From positions 59,173 to 123,172 of the forward strand of contig CAMJVU010000001.1 in the NCBI GenBank assembly GCA_946409305.1: DNA of 64,000 nucleotides, written 5' to 3'. Position 1 is the first letter of the stretch. Every line of letters begins with the position of its first letter. The position numbers and the translations under genes were made by a program. This document shows, piece by piece, positions 36,701-45,830 of the stretch. Origin of the DNA: an uncultured Cytophagales bacterium (GTDB lineage: Bacteria; Bacteroidota; Bacteroidia; Cytophagales; Amoebophilaceae). Below the pieces are notes generated by a model. That model saw only the letters and a program-made list of their open reading frames with translations. It ran no database searches and was not told where the DNA came from.

Positions 36701-38212
36701 TAGTATTAAATCATGATGTACACAATTGCTATAAGATATTTTTAAAAGTTTTTTATTTATGTTTTTTAGGTTGGTTTTGTCCTGAATTATGTCATCCTTT
36801 ATTTCACTTATAACAATTTCGATAAGATCTTCAGAATCACATAGAATATTGTCGTTTAGTAACATTAGTACGCTTTTATCTAATCGATTATGATCCACGC
36901 AATTAAGATTTTTTAGTATTACATATACTACAAATAGTTGAGGAGCTAATATTTTGATTAAATTACCGCAATTTTTAATTTTGTTTAAGTTTAGAGTTTT
37001 TAAACTAGCAATTATTTCTTTTTTTACGTATAACTTTTGTATCTCATTACCACATAAACTAATAATTTCTTCTGATAGGAAAATTATTGAATCGAATGAA
37101 TTACAGATTTTTTTATCATCTATTGAATTATTTATATTTGATATGTGATTTTTGATAGCGGTAAGTGGGAATTTTTTTGTTGATTCTGTATTGTTATTAT
37201 TTATATTTGATGTTTGATTTTTGATATCAGTGAATTGGTAGTTTTTTGTTGGTTTATTGTTGTTATTTGTACTTGATGTTTGATTTTTGATATCGGTGAT
37301 TTGGTAGTTTTTTATTGCTTCTATATTGTTGTTATTGAAATTGCTATTATTTCGGGTTTTTGTTAATTCCTTGAGAACGTTACACAGTTTATTGTCAGAA
37401 GTTTTAAATCCGTTATCATAGATCCATGATGTTAGTTCGTTATATCGAATATTAAGTTTGGTGGAAAAGAAATCTATCAAATGACATACAATTGTCTCTA
37501 TAGGTTGTTGTTTTTGTTTTATTTTTTCATGTTTTGTAAGTAGAAATTCATTAAATATTTGTTTGGTTTTACTGTGGCTAATATTATGTCTAGCTAGGCT
37601 ATTATCTATTGTTAGGTAATAATCAAATATATTATTAAATCTATTACGATCGTTTTTGTATATCAATTTTGTAGTATTTGATATGTCCACGATATTAAGA
37701 ACACTGAAAAATTTTTCAACAGCGTTATCATTACGTGATATTTTATTCCAAACATCTATAGCCAAGTCAGGATTGTCAAATAACAATTTTCTATATTTTT
37801 CTATGATGTAGTGTTTTTGTTTACTGTTAAATTCATGTTTATCATTCAAGAAAAATTTTAAAATTATTTGCTGTGATGAAGACTGGGGATGAATAATGCC
37901 ACTTTGAATGTGCCCTATAAATGAATGCAATAGTAAAGATATTTTACCTTGTATTTGTTTGGACAAACTTTCTACAAAATTATTGTAATCAATATCGTCA
38001 GTTGAAAGTGTTATCGTTTCTTCGATATTTATTTCCACATCAGTGCAGATGTCTTCACTTTCTTTGATATTAGAATCTTCAAATGATTTTATAATAAGAT
38101 ATTCTAGTTTGTCATATATAAAACTTTGTAAAACTTCTTTAAATTTCTCATCGTATTTGTTTTTATTTAAAATAATAATTAGTTTTAATCGCCTTATTGT
38201 AATGTTATACAT
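33776..38212 (-). CDS. Contractile injection system tape-measure-type protein (CIS_TMP)
   Basis: A 1478-residue cytoplasmic protein and last gene of the injection-system operon. The C-terminal 300 residues match what I know of the Bacteroidota contractile injection system tape-measure family: GGIIILYPFLQELF, then SNAVHSIQCAYN, ILINKLMCGYN, a PGLQELTRFE and FREYMLQRDCKL region, and ELPWDMRIVKTPYM near the end (family patterns NAGLVLLWPFL, LNKLLCG, LRE.FL.R.G.L, LPW....K.PWM). The N-terminus also fits (paired beta segments with VEINIEETITL). The middle is long, Asn/Lys-rich and contains a threefold repeat (about 37118-37315). Length probably relates to tube length or chaperoning; its exact role is not fixed. 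The start overlaps the baseplate gene by eight bases. Confidence 0.8.
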   Translation of the reverse strand: MYNITIRRLKLIIILNKNKYDEKFKEVLQSFIYDKLEYLIIKSFEDSNIKESEDICTDVEINIEETITLSTDDIDYNNFVESLSKQIQGKISLLLHSFIGHIQSGIIHPQSSSQQIILKFFLNDKHEFNSKQKHYIIEKYRKLLFDNPDLAIDVWNKISRNDNAVEKFFSVLNIVDISNTTKLIYKNDRNRFNNIFDYYLTIDNSLARHNISHSKTKQIFNEFLLTKHEKIKQKQQPIETIVCHLIDFFSTKLNIRYNELTSWIYDNGFKTSDNKLCNVLKELTKTRNNSNFNNNNIEAIKNYQITDIKNQTSSTNNNNKPTKNYQFTDIKNQTSNINNNNTESTKKFPLTAIKNHISNINNSIDDKKICNSFDSIIFLSEEIISLCGNEIQKLYVKKEIIASLKTLNLNKIKNCGNLIKILAPQLFVVYVILKNLNCVDHNRLDKSVLMLLNDNILCDSEDLIEIVISEIKDDIIQDKTNLKNINKKLLKISYSNCVHHDLILTIKHKIYNVLERYDVSYTSDKPNRTNIDSTKIFKQNNKIKNTKKKQILDNNGETTKYERTHYDNVKDLINKIESLLSTGNKYPNVSNSYVNNMIKKLNNLIFRGLIDKKHLCRFVKKTNDMPYIFTFIKDDIILSTIATLYKCDVNTIDYTITSIIHADILPSYILHKERYLMYLLFKEFSNNYIKSVIEIIFTIKSKTKMSMIDICNHLVNTKKNPNAQGKISIIDEILCKIQVPIVKIYDDTYKNKILSKHIKSENNKILTYPYASNVPTNNPIYKTQHNNKNENIKEHEYHNTTNTKNNPLTSNNNIINKFDNYEDKIINYQTENCSLETNYEFYAISELKKILNQYEIYDEYPIHCATVLECLRYVISFDAFSNLLNEYFTRVNTCARLIAKTILKIYKRQIYDHLYTIIQILNDNVTDNITLNEEIENLCKSLNSCKNTSLNHFYDEVSNNFLEAIKKNKHWIIKLSYNQIKQLIIIIPQLNRILIYHDPEGKKTRTNDLKTISTLFSSYGNKTRAIDLLIKHISTYNGTSYHFTQKETKTINGLLKKCISKHLKDFIPILRNKDTSVIESFCLYAHDHLEDKMLLKIVSFNDRIKLLYEVLQRSNITQSKVLFLLIYYTLTRKENTNIQFCDDLAILDSISRTFFGTSIFNIKGKEPKLFDIINSKHDKELLKIVLIDYVLSHVSNILYFERLTENNSQFIEFIFDKILNYNIINNEEINYIANTINRIERLDRVNRNKEKEIVRNDENNDNDEGNTTIEKYFYVRNGGIIILYPFLQELFISQNLLDTNTGTFIDDTSKSNAVHSIQCAYNKSYKNIDWRILINKLMCGYNHDDVIYDQYIFSHNEEDGTLLQDEIDTLIHNSENIVLKCIDSWPGLQELTRFEEFKDGINVSNFREYMLQRDCKLSLAKYECKNDIKYYWVIDVGNKKYDEYIGELPWDMRIVKTPYMNIPICVNNFGIKYKSDTD
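37118..37315 (-). repeat. Three imperfect 66-69-bp repeats in the tape-measure-type gene
   Basis: The units encode KNYQITDIKNQTSSTNNNN, KNYQFTDIKNQTSNINNNN and KKFPLTAIKNHISNINNS, each 22-23 residues. They are tandem and in frame, so they change protein length only. The repeats are Asn-rich and probably unstructured linkers. Confidence 0.8.
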
Positions 38213-40622
38213 TCCCGTTAAAGCTTTTCAATAAGTTCAATAAATGATCACTAGCCTTATTTAATTCCTCTTTTTCGTAGTTTTTGTTATTTTTGATTTC
38301 GTACCAATATTTGTACGAATATTCAAATTGTTCCATTTGCCATACATTTAGCCATAATATGTCCACATCAATGTGAGCAGGAATATTTTCAGTTATCCAT
38401 TCATTTACTCGTTCTCTAAAGGTCATTTGTTGAAATCGTGCTGGCCAATCAGGGAAAATGAACGAAATTTTAAATGAATAATCGTCATTTGTTATAACAC
38501 GATTAGATGTGCGTAGCAATATATGTTCCACCATGTGAAAGCCTTCAAGTTCACTATTTATCTTTTTTATGTTAGTGATAGTGCTGGCAATTATCTTGTT
38601 TGCGTATTCGATTGACCTTATATCATGATTTTTATGTTCTAGTAGCAGGTACCGTTCATTAACTTTATCGAAAAATAACTTAATCTGGAAATATGTTGTT
38701 TCATTGTTTTGTTTCTGTACAATTTTATAATTTTTTTTATTACCTCCAAATAGTAATACAATGTACAAGATATTTTTATATTTCCCATTGAATATAAAGT
38801 TGCTACTTTTATCTAAATCATCTAGTATAAGTAAATTGTCATCGCGTTGAGATAGTCCACTCCATACTGACAATCGTTCTTTGAGACTGTAGTGTAATAA
38901 TCTTTTCTTTAGATTGTTTATTTGAAATAATATGGAGAATTTTTTTTCGAATGAGGAAACGACGATATCGTCCCATTCTTTATCTTTTTTACTATTTGAT
39001 GGGGCTTTTAGTCTGTTGTAACTTAAGTCCACATAGTTTGATAATATTTTTTCATTTATTTTAGTACTATTTTCTTTCTGTCCTGTTTGTGTTCTTTCTG
39101 AGAATCGTGATAATAAATGTTTCACTATGGTCTCTCTACTATTTACTCCAAGGAAATTTAGTATAGTTGAAATGTAATCGCTACATAGAGCATGGAAGTC
39201 ACTTTTGTTACTTCCCCATTTAAAATTCATGTATTTGCATTGTAACGAAAATATGTCGTTATGAGTATTGTTTTTGCTGTTTGTTCGTGGCTTTTTTAAT
39301 AAAGAATCAATATCTGGAATATCTTCAGGTAACGACAGGTTTGTATTGCACAGGTTGTTTGATTTGATTGAAAAATTGTTCTTGATGTTGTCAAAATTTA
39401 CTAGGTAATTCTTAAATATCTGATCAAAGAACATCAAATATTCTTTCAATTGACGTACTTGATTCATTTTCTCTTTTGTAGAAGAATCGTCACTAATACC
39501 CTCAAAACCAACATTATAAATCAGAGGAAAATCATTTTGTATCGATTTATAATCAGACAAGTTTCTGTACCTTCCTTCGTATATTCCTATCTCTTCTTCG
39601 TTTTTGTATGACTTTTGGTTCGAGGCATTATAAAGTCTTTTAGAAATCATCAAAACATTTGTATTGTTAAGGTCTACTTTACTACCGCTGTTTCTGTTTA
39701 CTATCACGACATTGGATCTATTGAAAATAAGTCGTAACACTTGGTTGTTTTCTATAGTGATAACATTATGTACTTCTTCATTAGTATCACAATATTTTAG
39801 AGAAAACGAGTGTACACAATCTACGTATTTTATTTGCAACAATCTATCAAGTATATCTAAGATATTGAATTCTGTTCTTAATTGAGATTTTGATAAATCT
39901 TCGTCTAGTATAAAACCATGTTCTAATTTTGGACCGTTATATATTTCATCTGTCGTTTTTTTTTGTAAAGATTCTGATAATGTTGAAAAGTGTACAGTTG
40001 GAACAAAAAAATCCTGAATGGTTACTAGTATTAAACCTGCTATGCCATCATAATTGCCGTCATTTTCTGAAAATTCCTCATTTACAACGATTTCTACATC
40101 TACTAGAACGTTTATTTGATCAAACAATTTAATACTGTTAAAGTCTTCACATAGATTTCTACAGGAATTTAGTTTGTCTTCAACAGTAGATATTACTTTC
40201 TTTTGATGTTTTTCATCAAAAGGTTCTACTTGTACTAGCACGTTGTAGAGGCCGCCAATATGATCATCTTCGTTTATTGGAATAATTTTACAGTTTCTGA
40301 CACCATCAATATCTAATACGACTTTTTGAAAGTCGTTAACGGTGACTGGATTAGTCGGTAATATGTCGGCAGCTTCATAAAATGGAATTCTGTCATTATT
40401 TCCTTGTGGATTGTTAGCTAAAATATCTTCAACAGAGAAACTGATCCTATAGTCTAAGTCTATTATTGCAAAACATAATTCTTCGAGAATTGTTATACCA
40501 GGATCATGTTCTTCATAGTCATTCCATTTATTTCCACCGATTTTATCGATGTATTCAATGGCTTTTTTTTTCAAAAAATCATATTGTAATTCTCCATCTA
40601 TACTTTCAAAAATATTATCCAT
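38205..40622 (-). CDS. Contractile injection system large baseplate protein
   Basis: A 805-residue protein that begins MDNIFESIDGELQYDFL and soon contains WNDYEEHDPGITILEELCFA, the characteristic start of large baseplate (Afp11/12, gp6/J-like) proteins of eCIS and T6SS-iv. It should form wedge units of the baseplate around the spike. The middle part is rich in Asn and Lys and lacks further known motifs; the C-terminus has FPDWPARFQQMTFRERVNEW and PAHIDVDILWLN, also typical of this protein group. ATG 40622 is used because it starts one base after gp25 ends; a longer start would overlap gp25. It overlaps the tape-measure-type gene by eight bases. Confidence 0.85.
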   Translation of the reverse strand: MDNIFESIDGELQYDFLKKKAIEYIDKIGGNKWNDYEEHDPGITILEELCFAIIDLDYRISFSVEDILANNPQGNNDRIPFYEAADILPTNPVTVNDFQKVVLDIDGVRNCKIIPINEDDHIGGLYNVLVQVEPFDEKHQKKVISTVEDKLNSCRNLCEDFNSIKLFDQINVLVDVEIVVNEEFSENDGNYDGIAGLILVTIQDFFVPTVHFSTLSESLQKKTTDEIYNGPKLEHGFILDEDLSKSQLRTEFNILDILDRLLQIKYVDCVHSFSLKYCDTNEEVHNVITIENNQVLRLIFNRSNVVIVNRNSGSKVDLNNTNVLMISKRLYNASNQKSYKNEEEIGIYEGRYRNLSDYKSIQNDFPLIYNVGFEGISDDSSTKEKMNQVRQLKEYLMFFDQIFKNYLVNFDNIKNNFSIKSNNLCNTNLSLPEDIPDIDSLLKKPRTNSKNNTHNDIFSLQCKYMNFKWGSNKSDFHALCSDYISTILNFLGVNSRETIVKHLLSRFSERTQTGQKENSTKINEKILSNYVDLSYNRLKAPSNSKKDKEWDDIVVSSFEKKFSILFQINNLKKRLLHYSLKERLSVWSGLSQRDDNLLILDDLDKSSNFIFNGKYKNILYIVLLFGGNKKNYKIVQKQNNETTYFQIKLFFDKVNERYLLLEHKNHDIRSIEYANKIIASTITNIKKINSELEGFHMVEHILLRTSNRVITNDDYSFKISFIFPDWPARFQQMTFRERVNEWITENIPAHIDVDILWLNVWQMEQFEYSYKYWYEIKNNKNYEKEELNKASDHLLNLLKSFNGNV

Positions 40623-40623
40623 A

Positions 40624-41016
40624 TTACGCAAATGTGTAGTCAAAGGTAAAATTTTCTACTTCTAATGTTTGTAGGATTGTATACACTATTGTTACCTTTA
40701 TGGTATCGTCGATGTCATTGATTTGTTCTATATCAACAGATTGCACAGAAATTCTCTTTTCCCATCTATCTATTGCTGCTTTTATATTGTTGGTAATAAA
40801 TGTTTTTAAATTAAGATCTAGGTTTTTGAAAGCCAAAATTGTCAAATCACATCCATAATCTAATTCCATTAATCTTTCTCCTGGAATTGTTGTTAACAAT
40901 ACCTGTAAACTTTCATTTATCGATTGTTTTCCAGATACCATTTCTACACTTTTACTGTATGCGTTAAATTTCGGTGGGAATGCCCATCCTTTGACTGAAT
41001 TATCTTGTTCATCCAT
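40624..41016 (-). CDS. GPW/gp25 family baseplate protein
   Basis: A 130-residue baseplate wedge protein of the GPW/gp25 (TssE-like) family, one copy per wedge in contractile systems. The signature stretch is GKQSINESLQVLLTTIPGER, followed by MELDYGCDL, the usual L..I..T..GER.M...YG. pattern, then a helix and two strands. Length is normal. Its start is three bases after the PAAR gene stop, and the large baseplate gene starts one base after its stop, so translation is coupled. Confidence 0.92.
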   Translation of the reverse strand: MDEQDNSVKGWAFPPKFNAYSKSVEMVSGKQSINESLQVLLTTIPGERLMELDYGCDLTILAFKNLDLNLKTFITNNIKAAIDRWEKRISVQSVDIEQINDIDDTIKVTIVYTILQTLEVENFTFDYTFA

Positions 41017-41019
41017 AAA

Positions 41020-41325
41020 TTACATTCCGACCATGACTGTTGGTGCGCCCATTCCTATAATTCCTCCCAAAGCAGTATTTCCACCTGTATATGCAGCAGG
41101 CATATTGCATATCATGACAGTTGCCGATCCTTTCATTATAGCATCATTGTGTGGTGGAACTCCAGAACATAAGACGCTATCTCCCATTCGTGCTGCAGGT
41201 TTTCCACATATCAAAACAGTTGGAGCTCCTTGCATTATGAATCCACCGGCATGAGGAGCAGGAGGTGTACCAGGAGTCACCATCGGACAAATAAAATTTG
41301 TTCCGATTGTTGCTGCATTAGGCAT
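41020..41325 (-). CDS. PAAR-repeat spike tip protein
   Basis: A 101-residue Gly/Pro/Ala-rich protein that forms the sharp zinc-bound tip on the VgrG-like spike of contractile injection systems. It starts MPNAATIGTNFICPMVTPGT and has the repeats PHAGGFIMQGAPTVLICGKP, ARMGDSVLC and GSATVMICNMPAA, the PAAR pattern. No toxin domain is fused, so effectors must be carried elsewhere. It is the first gene of the four-gene operon; the sheath, tube, spike and ATPase genes expected for a complete system are not in this window. Confidence 0.93.
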   Translation of the reverse strand: MPNAATIGTNFICPMVTPGTPPAPHAGGFIMQGAPTVLICGKPAARMGDSVLCSGVPPHNDAIMKGSATVMICNMPAAYTGGNTALGGIIGMGAPTVMVGM

Positions 41326-41715
41326 AAAATATAAATACTATAGTATAATTATACCAAACAATAAATTCAAAAACACGTCGTATTTGAACAATCAAAAAAT
41401 TATGATATATTCCTCATAATTGTATCACAACTTTGAATCTTTGTAATGCGTGATGAATTGCAAGCAGTTATGGTTAAAATATTGCCACTCGGGGAATGGG
41501 TTAGTGCTAATTTATGGAATTAGAATTTTTATTGTTAACATCAGTATTTACCTTGTTGTGATGTTGGTCTAATAATATCTTTGAGTCTATTTATTCCACT
41601 TTAATAAGAAGGATTTACTAAAAATTATAAAATAGATTTTATTTCATGTTTTAAAAACTGTGATTGAAATATCTTATGATGATGGGTATTGTTTTTTATC
41701 GAAATTGTGAGTATC
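41326..41715. other. Intergenic region upstream of the injection-system operon
   Basis: About 390 bases between the PAAR gene start and a small plus-strand frame. It should hold the operon promoter. No further gene or strong structure is seen. Confidence 0.5.
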
Positions 41716-41907
41716 ATGGGAGTAGGCGTGTATGTTGATGTTATAGTGAATAGGAAATATGGCAAGTTAGTTGGGCTTGCGATTGGTGCGGTTATCTGTT
41801 TAACTGTAATTGTGATGGGTTGTGGTATGAATGATTGTACGGAAACAGTTGATATTCCACCTAGAAAAGATATTAGGAAATGTTCTAATCTTTGGGGACT
41901 GTGTTGA
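41716..41907 (+). CDS. Small membrane or lipoprotein-like peptide
   Basis: A 63-residue frame starting MGVGVYVDVIVNRKYGKLVG, then a hydrophobic segment (AIGAVICLTVIVM) followed by a lipobox-like VMGC and a short Cys-containing tail (CTETVDIPPRKDIRKC). It would be a lipoprotein or single-pass protein. The gene is isolated, with no known relatives I recognise, so it may be real but is close to the limit; a frame this short could arise by chance, and the hydrophobic segment plus Cys is the main support. It is convergent with clpX. Confidence 0.4.
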   Translation: MGVGVYVDVIVNRKYGKLVGLAIGAVICLTVIVMGCGMNDCTETVDIPPRKDIRKCSNLWGLC

Positions 41908-42091
41908 TTGGGTGATAGGAGGTTTGGGAGTTTCGTCTTCTACTTTCATTATTTTTGAGTGAGTGTTTCCGTGGTGTATTTTTTTTGGTTTAGGTTGTAG
42001 TGGTAGTGGATTTCGGTGAAGTTACGGGAAGCGTATTGTAAGTTGTTCATTAGAACAGTTTATTCACGATTGAAAGTGTTAAAATTGATCA

Positions 42092-43318
42092 TTACTCTAT
42101 TCCCTTATCCTTTAGATAATTCATGGTTAATGTGAATTTTTTTACGTTATCATCTAAGGACAATTCGTATGTTAGGTTATTAAATATTTTTTCACATATA
42201 GACTTCAAACCACGTGCCCCAATTTTCATATCATACGCCTTGTCAACAATATAATCTGTCACTTCGTTATCGATATCCAGATCGACATTATCTATGTAAA
42301 AAAGGGCTTTATATTGTTTTATTATTGAATTTTGTGGTTCGAGTAAAATCTTTTTTAATGTGTTTTTATCCACTGGATCAAGACATGAAATTATTGGCAA
42401 TCTTCCGATAAACTCGGGAATTAAACCGAATCTTTTTAAATCTTCTACGTTTACATTTTTTAAGATGTCAATATTTTCACCCTGCTTGTTTATTGTGTTA
42501 AAACCAACAGTTTCCTTGTTTGTCCTTTTCTCAATTATTTTGTTTAATCCCTCAAAGGCTCCACCACATATGAACAATATGTTTGTGGTATCTATCACGA
42601 CATGTCTTTGATCTGAATGTCTTTTATTCCCCTGAGGGGAAACATTAACCTTACTACCTTCCAATATCTTTAATAATGCTTGTTGGACGCCTTCACCGCT
42701 GACATCTCTTGTTATTGAAGGATTATCGGATTTTCTTCCTATTTTATCGATTTCATCTATGTATATGATACCTCTTTCAGTTGCTCTAATGTCGTAATTT
42801 GAGACTTGCAATAATCTGGAAAGAATGGACTCCACATCATCTCCAACATAACCAGCCTCTGTTAGGGATGTTGCATCAACGATACAAAATGGAACATTAA
42901 TAATTTTGGCTAACATTTTTGCAAGGTAAGTTTTTCCCGTTCCCGTTTTTCCTATCAACAATACATTTGATTTTTCTATTACAACATCTTTATACTTGCC
43001 ACTATCATCTTCGTCGTTAGACTTTCTGTAATGTACAAGTCTTTTATAATGATTGTAAACAGCTACAGATAATATTTTTTTAGCATCATCTTGTCCAACG
43101 ACGAATTTATCTAGATATTCTTTTATTTCGTTAGGTTTTTTTACATTCAAAGAGAAATCGTTACTTGTTTTTAGATTCTCGCTATTTATTAACAAAAGCA
43201 ATCGTTCTACGCATTCGCTACATATTGAGACTTCTTGTCTCGCTATGTACGTCTTTATCGTCGGTACGTTATCTTTCTTACAGAAATAACAAGATTCAAA
43301 CTTATTGTCACTATCCAT
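42092..43318 (-). CDS. clpX: ATP-dependent protease ATPase subunit ClpX
   Basis: A 408-residue AAA+ unfoldase that feeds substrates to ClpP. The N-terminal zinc-binding domain has CYFCKK and CSECVE (residues about 10-38). The ATPase core has Walker [12 protein letters not shown] (about 122), Walker [19 protein letters not shown], and the C-terminal sensor 2 with IGARGLKSI. ClpP-binding IGF loop region (around residue 260-270) is present in the family; here KETVGFN fits. It starts two bases after clpP ends, so tig-clpP-clpX form one operon in the usual Bacteroidota order. Confidence 0.96.
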   Translation of the reverse strand: MDSDNKFESCYFCKKDNVPTIKTYIARQEVSICSECVERLLLLINSENLKTSNDFSLNVKKPNEIKEYLDKFVVGQDDAKKILSVAVYNHYKRLVHYRKSNDEDDSGKYKDVVIEKSNVLLIGKTGTGKTYLAKMLAKIINVPFCIVDATSLTEAGYVGDDVESILSRLLQVSNYDIRATERGIIYIDEIDKIGRKSDNPSITRDVSGEGVQQALLKILEGSKVNVSPQGNKRHSDQRHVVIDTTNILFICGGAFEGLNKIIEKRTNKETVGFNTINKQGENIDILKNVNVEDLKRFGLIPEFIGRLPIISCLDPVDKNTLKKILLEPQNSIIKQYKALFYIDNVDLDIDNEVTDYIVDKAYDMKIGARGLKSICEKIFNNLTYELSLDDNVKKFTLTMNYLKDKGIE

Positions 43319-43320
43319 GA

Positions 43321-43989
43321 CTACCGATTTGGTTTTTTTGTAAGTATATTATCGACTAATCCGTAGCTCTTGGCCTCCTCGGCATTCATCCAACAGTCTC
43401 TGTCTGAATCTCTTTCTATATCTTCGTATGTCTTTCCTGTATGTTTCGCAAGAATGTCATATAAATCCTTTTTGAGTGTCAATATATGTTTCATTGTTAT
43501 TTCTATTTCTGTGGCTTGTCCTTTCACTCCACCCAATGGCTGATGAATCATTATTCTAGAGTGTCTTAATGCAAATCTTTTCTCATTTGTTCCTCCTGAT
43601 AATAAAACAGCAGCCATCGATGCCGCTAAACCAACACAGATAGTTTGTATTTCAGATTCTACATATTGCATCGTATCATATATTCCCAAACCCGCATATA
43701 TAGATCCTCCAGGGCTATTTATGTACAAAGAAATGTCTCTATTTTCATCACAAGAATCCAAAAACAACAATTGTGCAATGGCAACATTAGCCACCTCATC
43801 ATTTATTTCACTCCCAATAAAAATAATCCTGTCCATTATCAACCTAGAGAAGACATCAACTTCTCTAAAGTTTACAGATCTTTCTTCAATAACAGATCTT
43901 GTCATGTCGGAATACCTATCTAACGCTAAACTACTTATTCCCCTGTCTTTCATGGAGAATTTTTTAAATTCATTGCCTATATTTTTCAT
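43321..43989 (-). CDS. clpP: ATP-dependent Clp protease proteolytic subunit
   Basis: A 222-residue serine protease subunit that forms two heptameric rings capped by ClpX. The triad is visible as GLAASMAAVL (Ser, about residue 118), RIMIHQPLGG (His, about 143) and RDCWMNAEEA (Asp, about 193). NSPGGSIYAG is the oxyanion-hole loop. The N-terminal extension of about 25 residues before ERSVNFREVDVFSRL is normal for this phylum. The gene lies between tig (five bases upstream) and clpX (two bases downstream). Confidence 0.97.
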   Translation of the reverse strand: MKNIGNEFKKFSMKDRGISSLALDRYSDMTRSVIEERSVNFREVDVFSRLIMDRIIFIGSEINDEVANVAIAQLLFLDSCDENRDISLYINSPGGSIYAGLGIYDTMQYVESEIQTICVGLAASMAAVLLSGGTNEKRFALRHSRIMIHQPLGGVKGQATEIEITMKHILTLKKDLYDILAKHTGKTYEDIERDSDRDCWMNAEEAKSYGLVDNILTKKPNR

Positions 43990-43994
43990 GATAT

Positions 43995-45413
43995 TTATTT
44001 ATTCGAAAAATTATTTATAAACGTATCGTACGTAATATCTTCGTATTCAGTATGTATTTTGTTCTTTAGAAAAGATATTATTTTTCTATCCAAAATCATT
44101 GATTCTTGATTTTTATAATCATCTTGGACCCCGGGAATGCAGTTTCTATCGAGGTATATGGATGCATCTTTGTATCTCTCATTATTCTCTATATTACTTT
44201 GGAATTTTGTGAACAAATTCTTATCATCGTCCGTAACTTGTATATTTTCATTCTTAATAATTGTCCCTCTAAAACATTCCCATTTCATACTGTTGATAAA
44301 TAATTTTATGTAATAATCAAGCATTTCTCCTTGAAGTTTTACTCCCATCTTGCATTTAATGTAAGATTTTGAAATATTGATATTCAATTTGGATATTACA
44401 TCATCCTTAAGTTTGTACCTAAATTCCTTTTCAAGTATATTGTTGGTGATAGATAAAGTGAGATCTTTTATCTTTTTATCGAATAAAGTCTCGTTTTCCT
44501 TGTTGTTATTATTGTTTATTAAAATTTTTACATTATCGTCTATAAATATGTCATCGATGTTTTTCAACCAATCAATTTCCGCAGTCTTATCAGATGTATA
44601 CTGGACAAAAAACTTCCTAAAGTAATCATAATTAAATGTCGGTTCTTCGTACGAAACAATATCAGAAATAGTAAAGTTGCATTTTCCAGGTTTTAACTTT
44701 AAAAACTGTTTTGCGTCTATATAGTAATTCTTATCTTCAGAAAATTTTACATTATTCCAATCTTTCGCATTTAATTCTATTTCATCATTCAAAGTTTTTC
44801 CAATGAGATGTAATGGTTCTCCATCTATCGTGCACCCAATTGCAGGAATGGCATATATGTTATCATTAGACTTAAGAAATATTACATCACCTTCATTTGC
44901 CTTGTTTTTATGTTTCCTAAGACCAGAATTGAATTTTACTATTCTAGAAATATTTTCCGCGATATCATCATTTAAAATGTTACACACCTTTTGTTTAATT
45001 TTTATTTCATTGTTATTGTAAAAATCATCTATATCAACTTCAGGTATTATAGCATATATCAGTCTAAAATCGAAGTTTCCAGGATGGGTAAAATCAATTC
45101 TTCTACTTTTGTCTTGTGGAAAAGAAGTATCACAGAGTAAGGGATCGAAACATTTTACATCCTTCAACTCTCCTTGAGTTAATAAATCACGAATAATTGT
45201 ACGTATCTTATTTACACATACGTCCCTCAATACTTCAAACCCGTATTCATGATATAACACGTCTAATGACACATTTTTAGATCTAAAACCATTTCTATGA
45301 ATTTTACCTCTCAGGCCTGAGATAGTTTTTCTGAATTCGTCAAGATAATCACTTTCTGCAATATTAACATCTATATATCCATCTATTTCTGATTTTGAAA
45401 CCCCAACATCCAT
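43995..45413 (-). CDS. tig: Trigger factor (ribosome-associated chaperone)
   Basis: A 472-residue chaperone that sits at the ribosome exit tunnel. Residues 1-110 are the ribosome-binding domain, with GLRGKIHRNGFRSKNVSL in the place of the usual F.G.G.R.GK.P loop; the motif is relaxed but recognisable. The central PPIase-like domain (about 150-250) and helical arms follow. Sequence conservation is weak overall, as in other Bacteroidota. The position directly before clpP and clpX supports the call. It is 84 bases downstream of tRNA-Leu on the same strand. Confidence 0.85.
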   Translation of the reverse strand: MDVGVSKSEIDGYIDVNIAESDYLDEFRKTISGLRGKIHRNGFRSKNVSLDVLYHEYGFEVLRDVCVNKIRTIIRDLLTQGELKDVKCFDPLLCDTSFPQDKSRRIDFTHPGNFDFRLIYAIIPEVDIDDFYNNNEIKIKQKVCNILNDDIAENISRIVKFNSGLRKHKNKANEGDVIFLKSNDNIYAIPAIGCTIDGEPLHLIGKTLNDEIELNAKDWNNVKFSEDKNYYIDAKQFLKLKPGKCNFTISDIVSYEEPTFNYDYFRKFFVQYTSDKTAEIDWLKNIDDIFIDDNVKILINNNNNKENETLFDKKIKDLTLSITNNILEKEFRYKLKDDVISKLNINISKSYIKCKMGVKLQGEMLDYYIKLFINSMKWECFRGTIIKNENIQVTDDDKNLFTKFQSNIENNERYKDASIYLDRNCIPGVQDDYKNQESMILDRKIISFLKNKIHTEYEDITYDTFINNFSNK

Positions 45414-45496
45414 AATATGTATATGTGTCTATAAAACCTGTTTAAGTAAGTTCGTTTCGTTGTAATCTTTGGAATGTTTAATTCTGAAAATATTCG

Positions 45497-45578
45497 TGCG
45501 GAAAGTGGGACTCGAACCCACACACCTTACGGAACTAGATCCTAAGTCTAGCGCGTCTACCAATTCCGCCACAACCGC
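45497..45578 (-). tRNA. tRNA-Leu(TAG)
   Basis: An 82-base class II tRNA: acceptor 5' GCGGTTG, D-arm with GGCGGAATTGGTAGACGC, anticodon loop CTTAGGA (anticodon TAG, codon CTA and others in the CUN box) on stem CTAGA/TCTAG, a short variable arm, T-arm GTGGG/CCCAC, and discriminator A. The acceptor is odd: against the 3' strand TTTCCGC, bases 5 and 6 (T, T) face T, T and base 7 forms G-T, so only four strong pairs remain. No encoded CCA. The trigger factor gene follows 84 bases downstream. Confidence 0.9.
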
Positions 45579-45830
45579 CTAATAATAAAAACTATTAAAT
45601 GATGATGTATTTTAATGACTAATTTTTAAAAAATACGATTTAGAGATGTAGAAATCTATTATATTGTGTTCGATATCGAGCAAACATGTTTATCAACAAG
45701 CAATATCAAGAACAATGTGATTTTTATTCGATAAAAATAGTTCAAACATTATTTTTTTGCGAAAAACAGAAAACAAAAATTGACGATATAAAAGTCTATC
45801 GAACTAGGGGAAAATAGAAATATTATATTT
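45579..45830. other. Intergenic region between tRNA-Leu and the barrel gene
   Basis: About 250 bases of A+T-rich spacer with no supported gene. It carries the tRNA-Leu promoter on the minus strand and the 3' end of the barrel gene. Confidence 0.5.
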
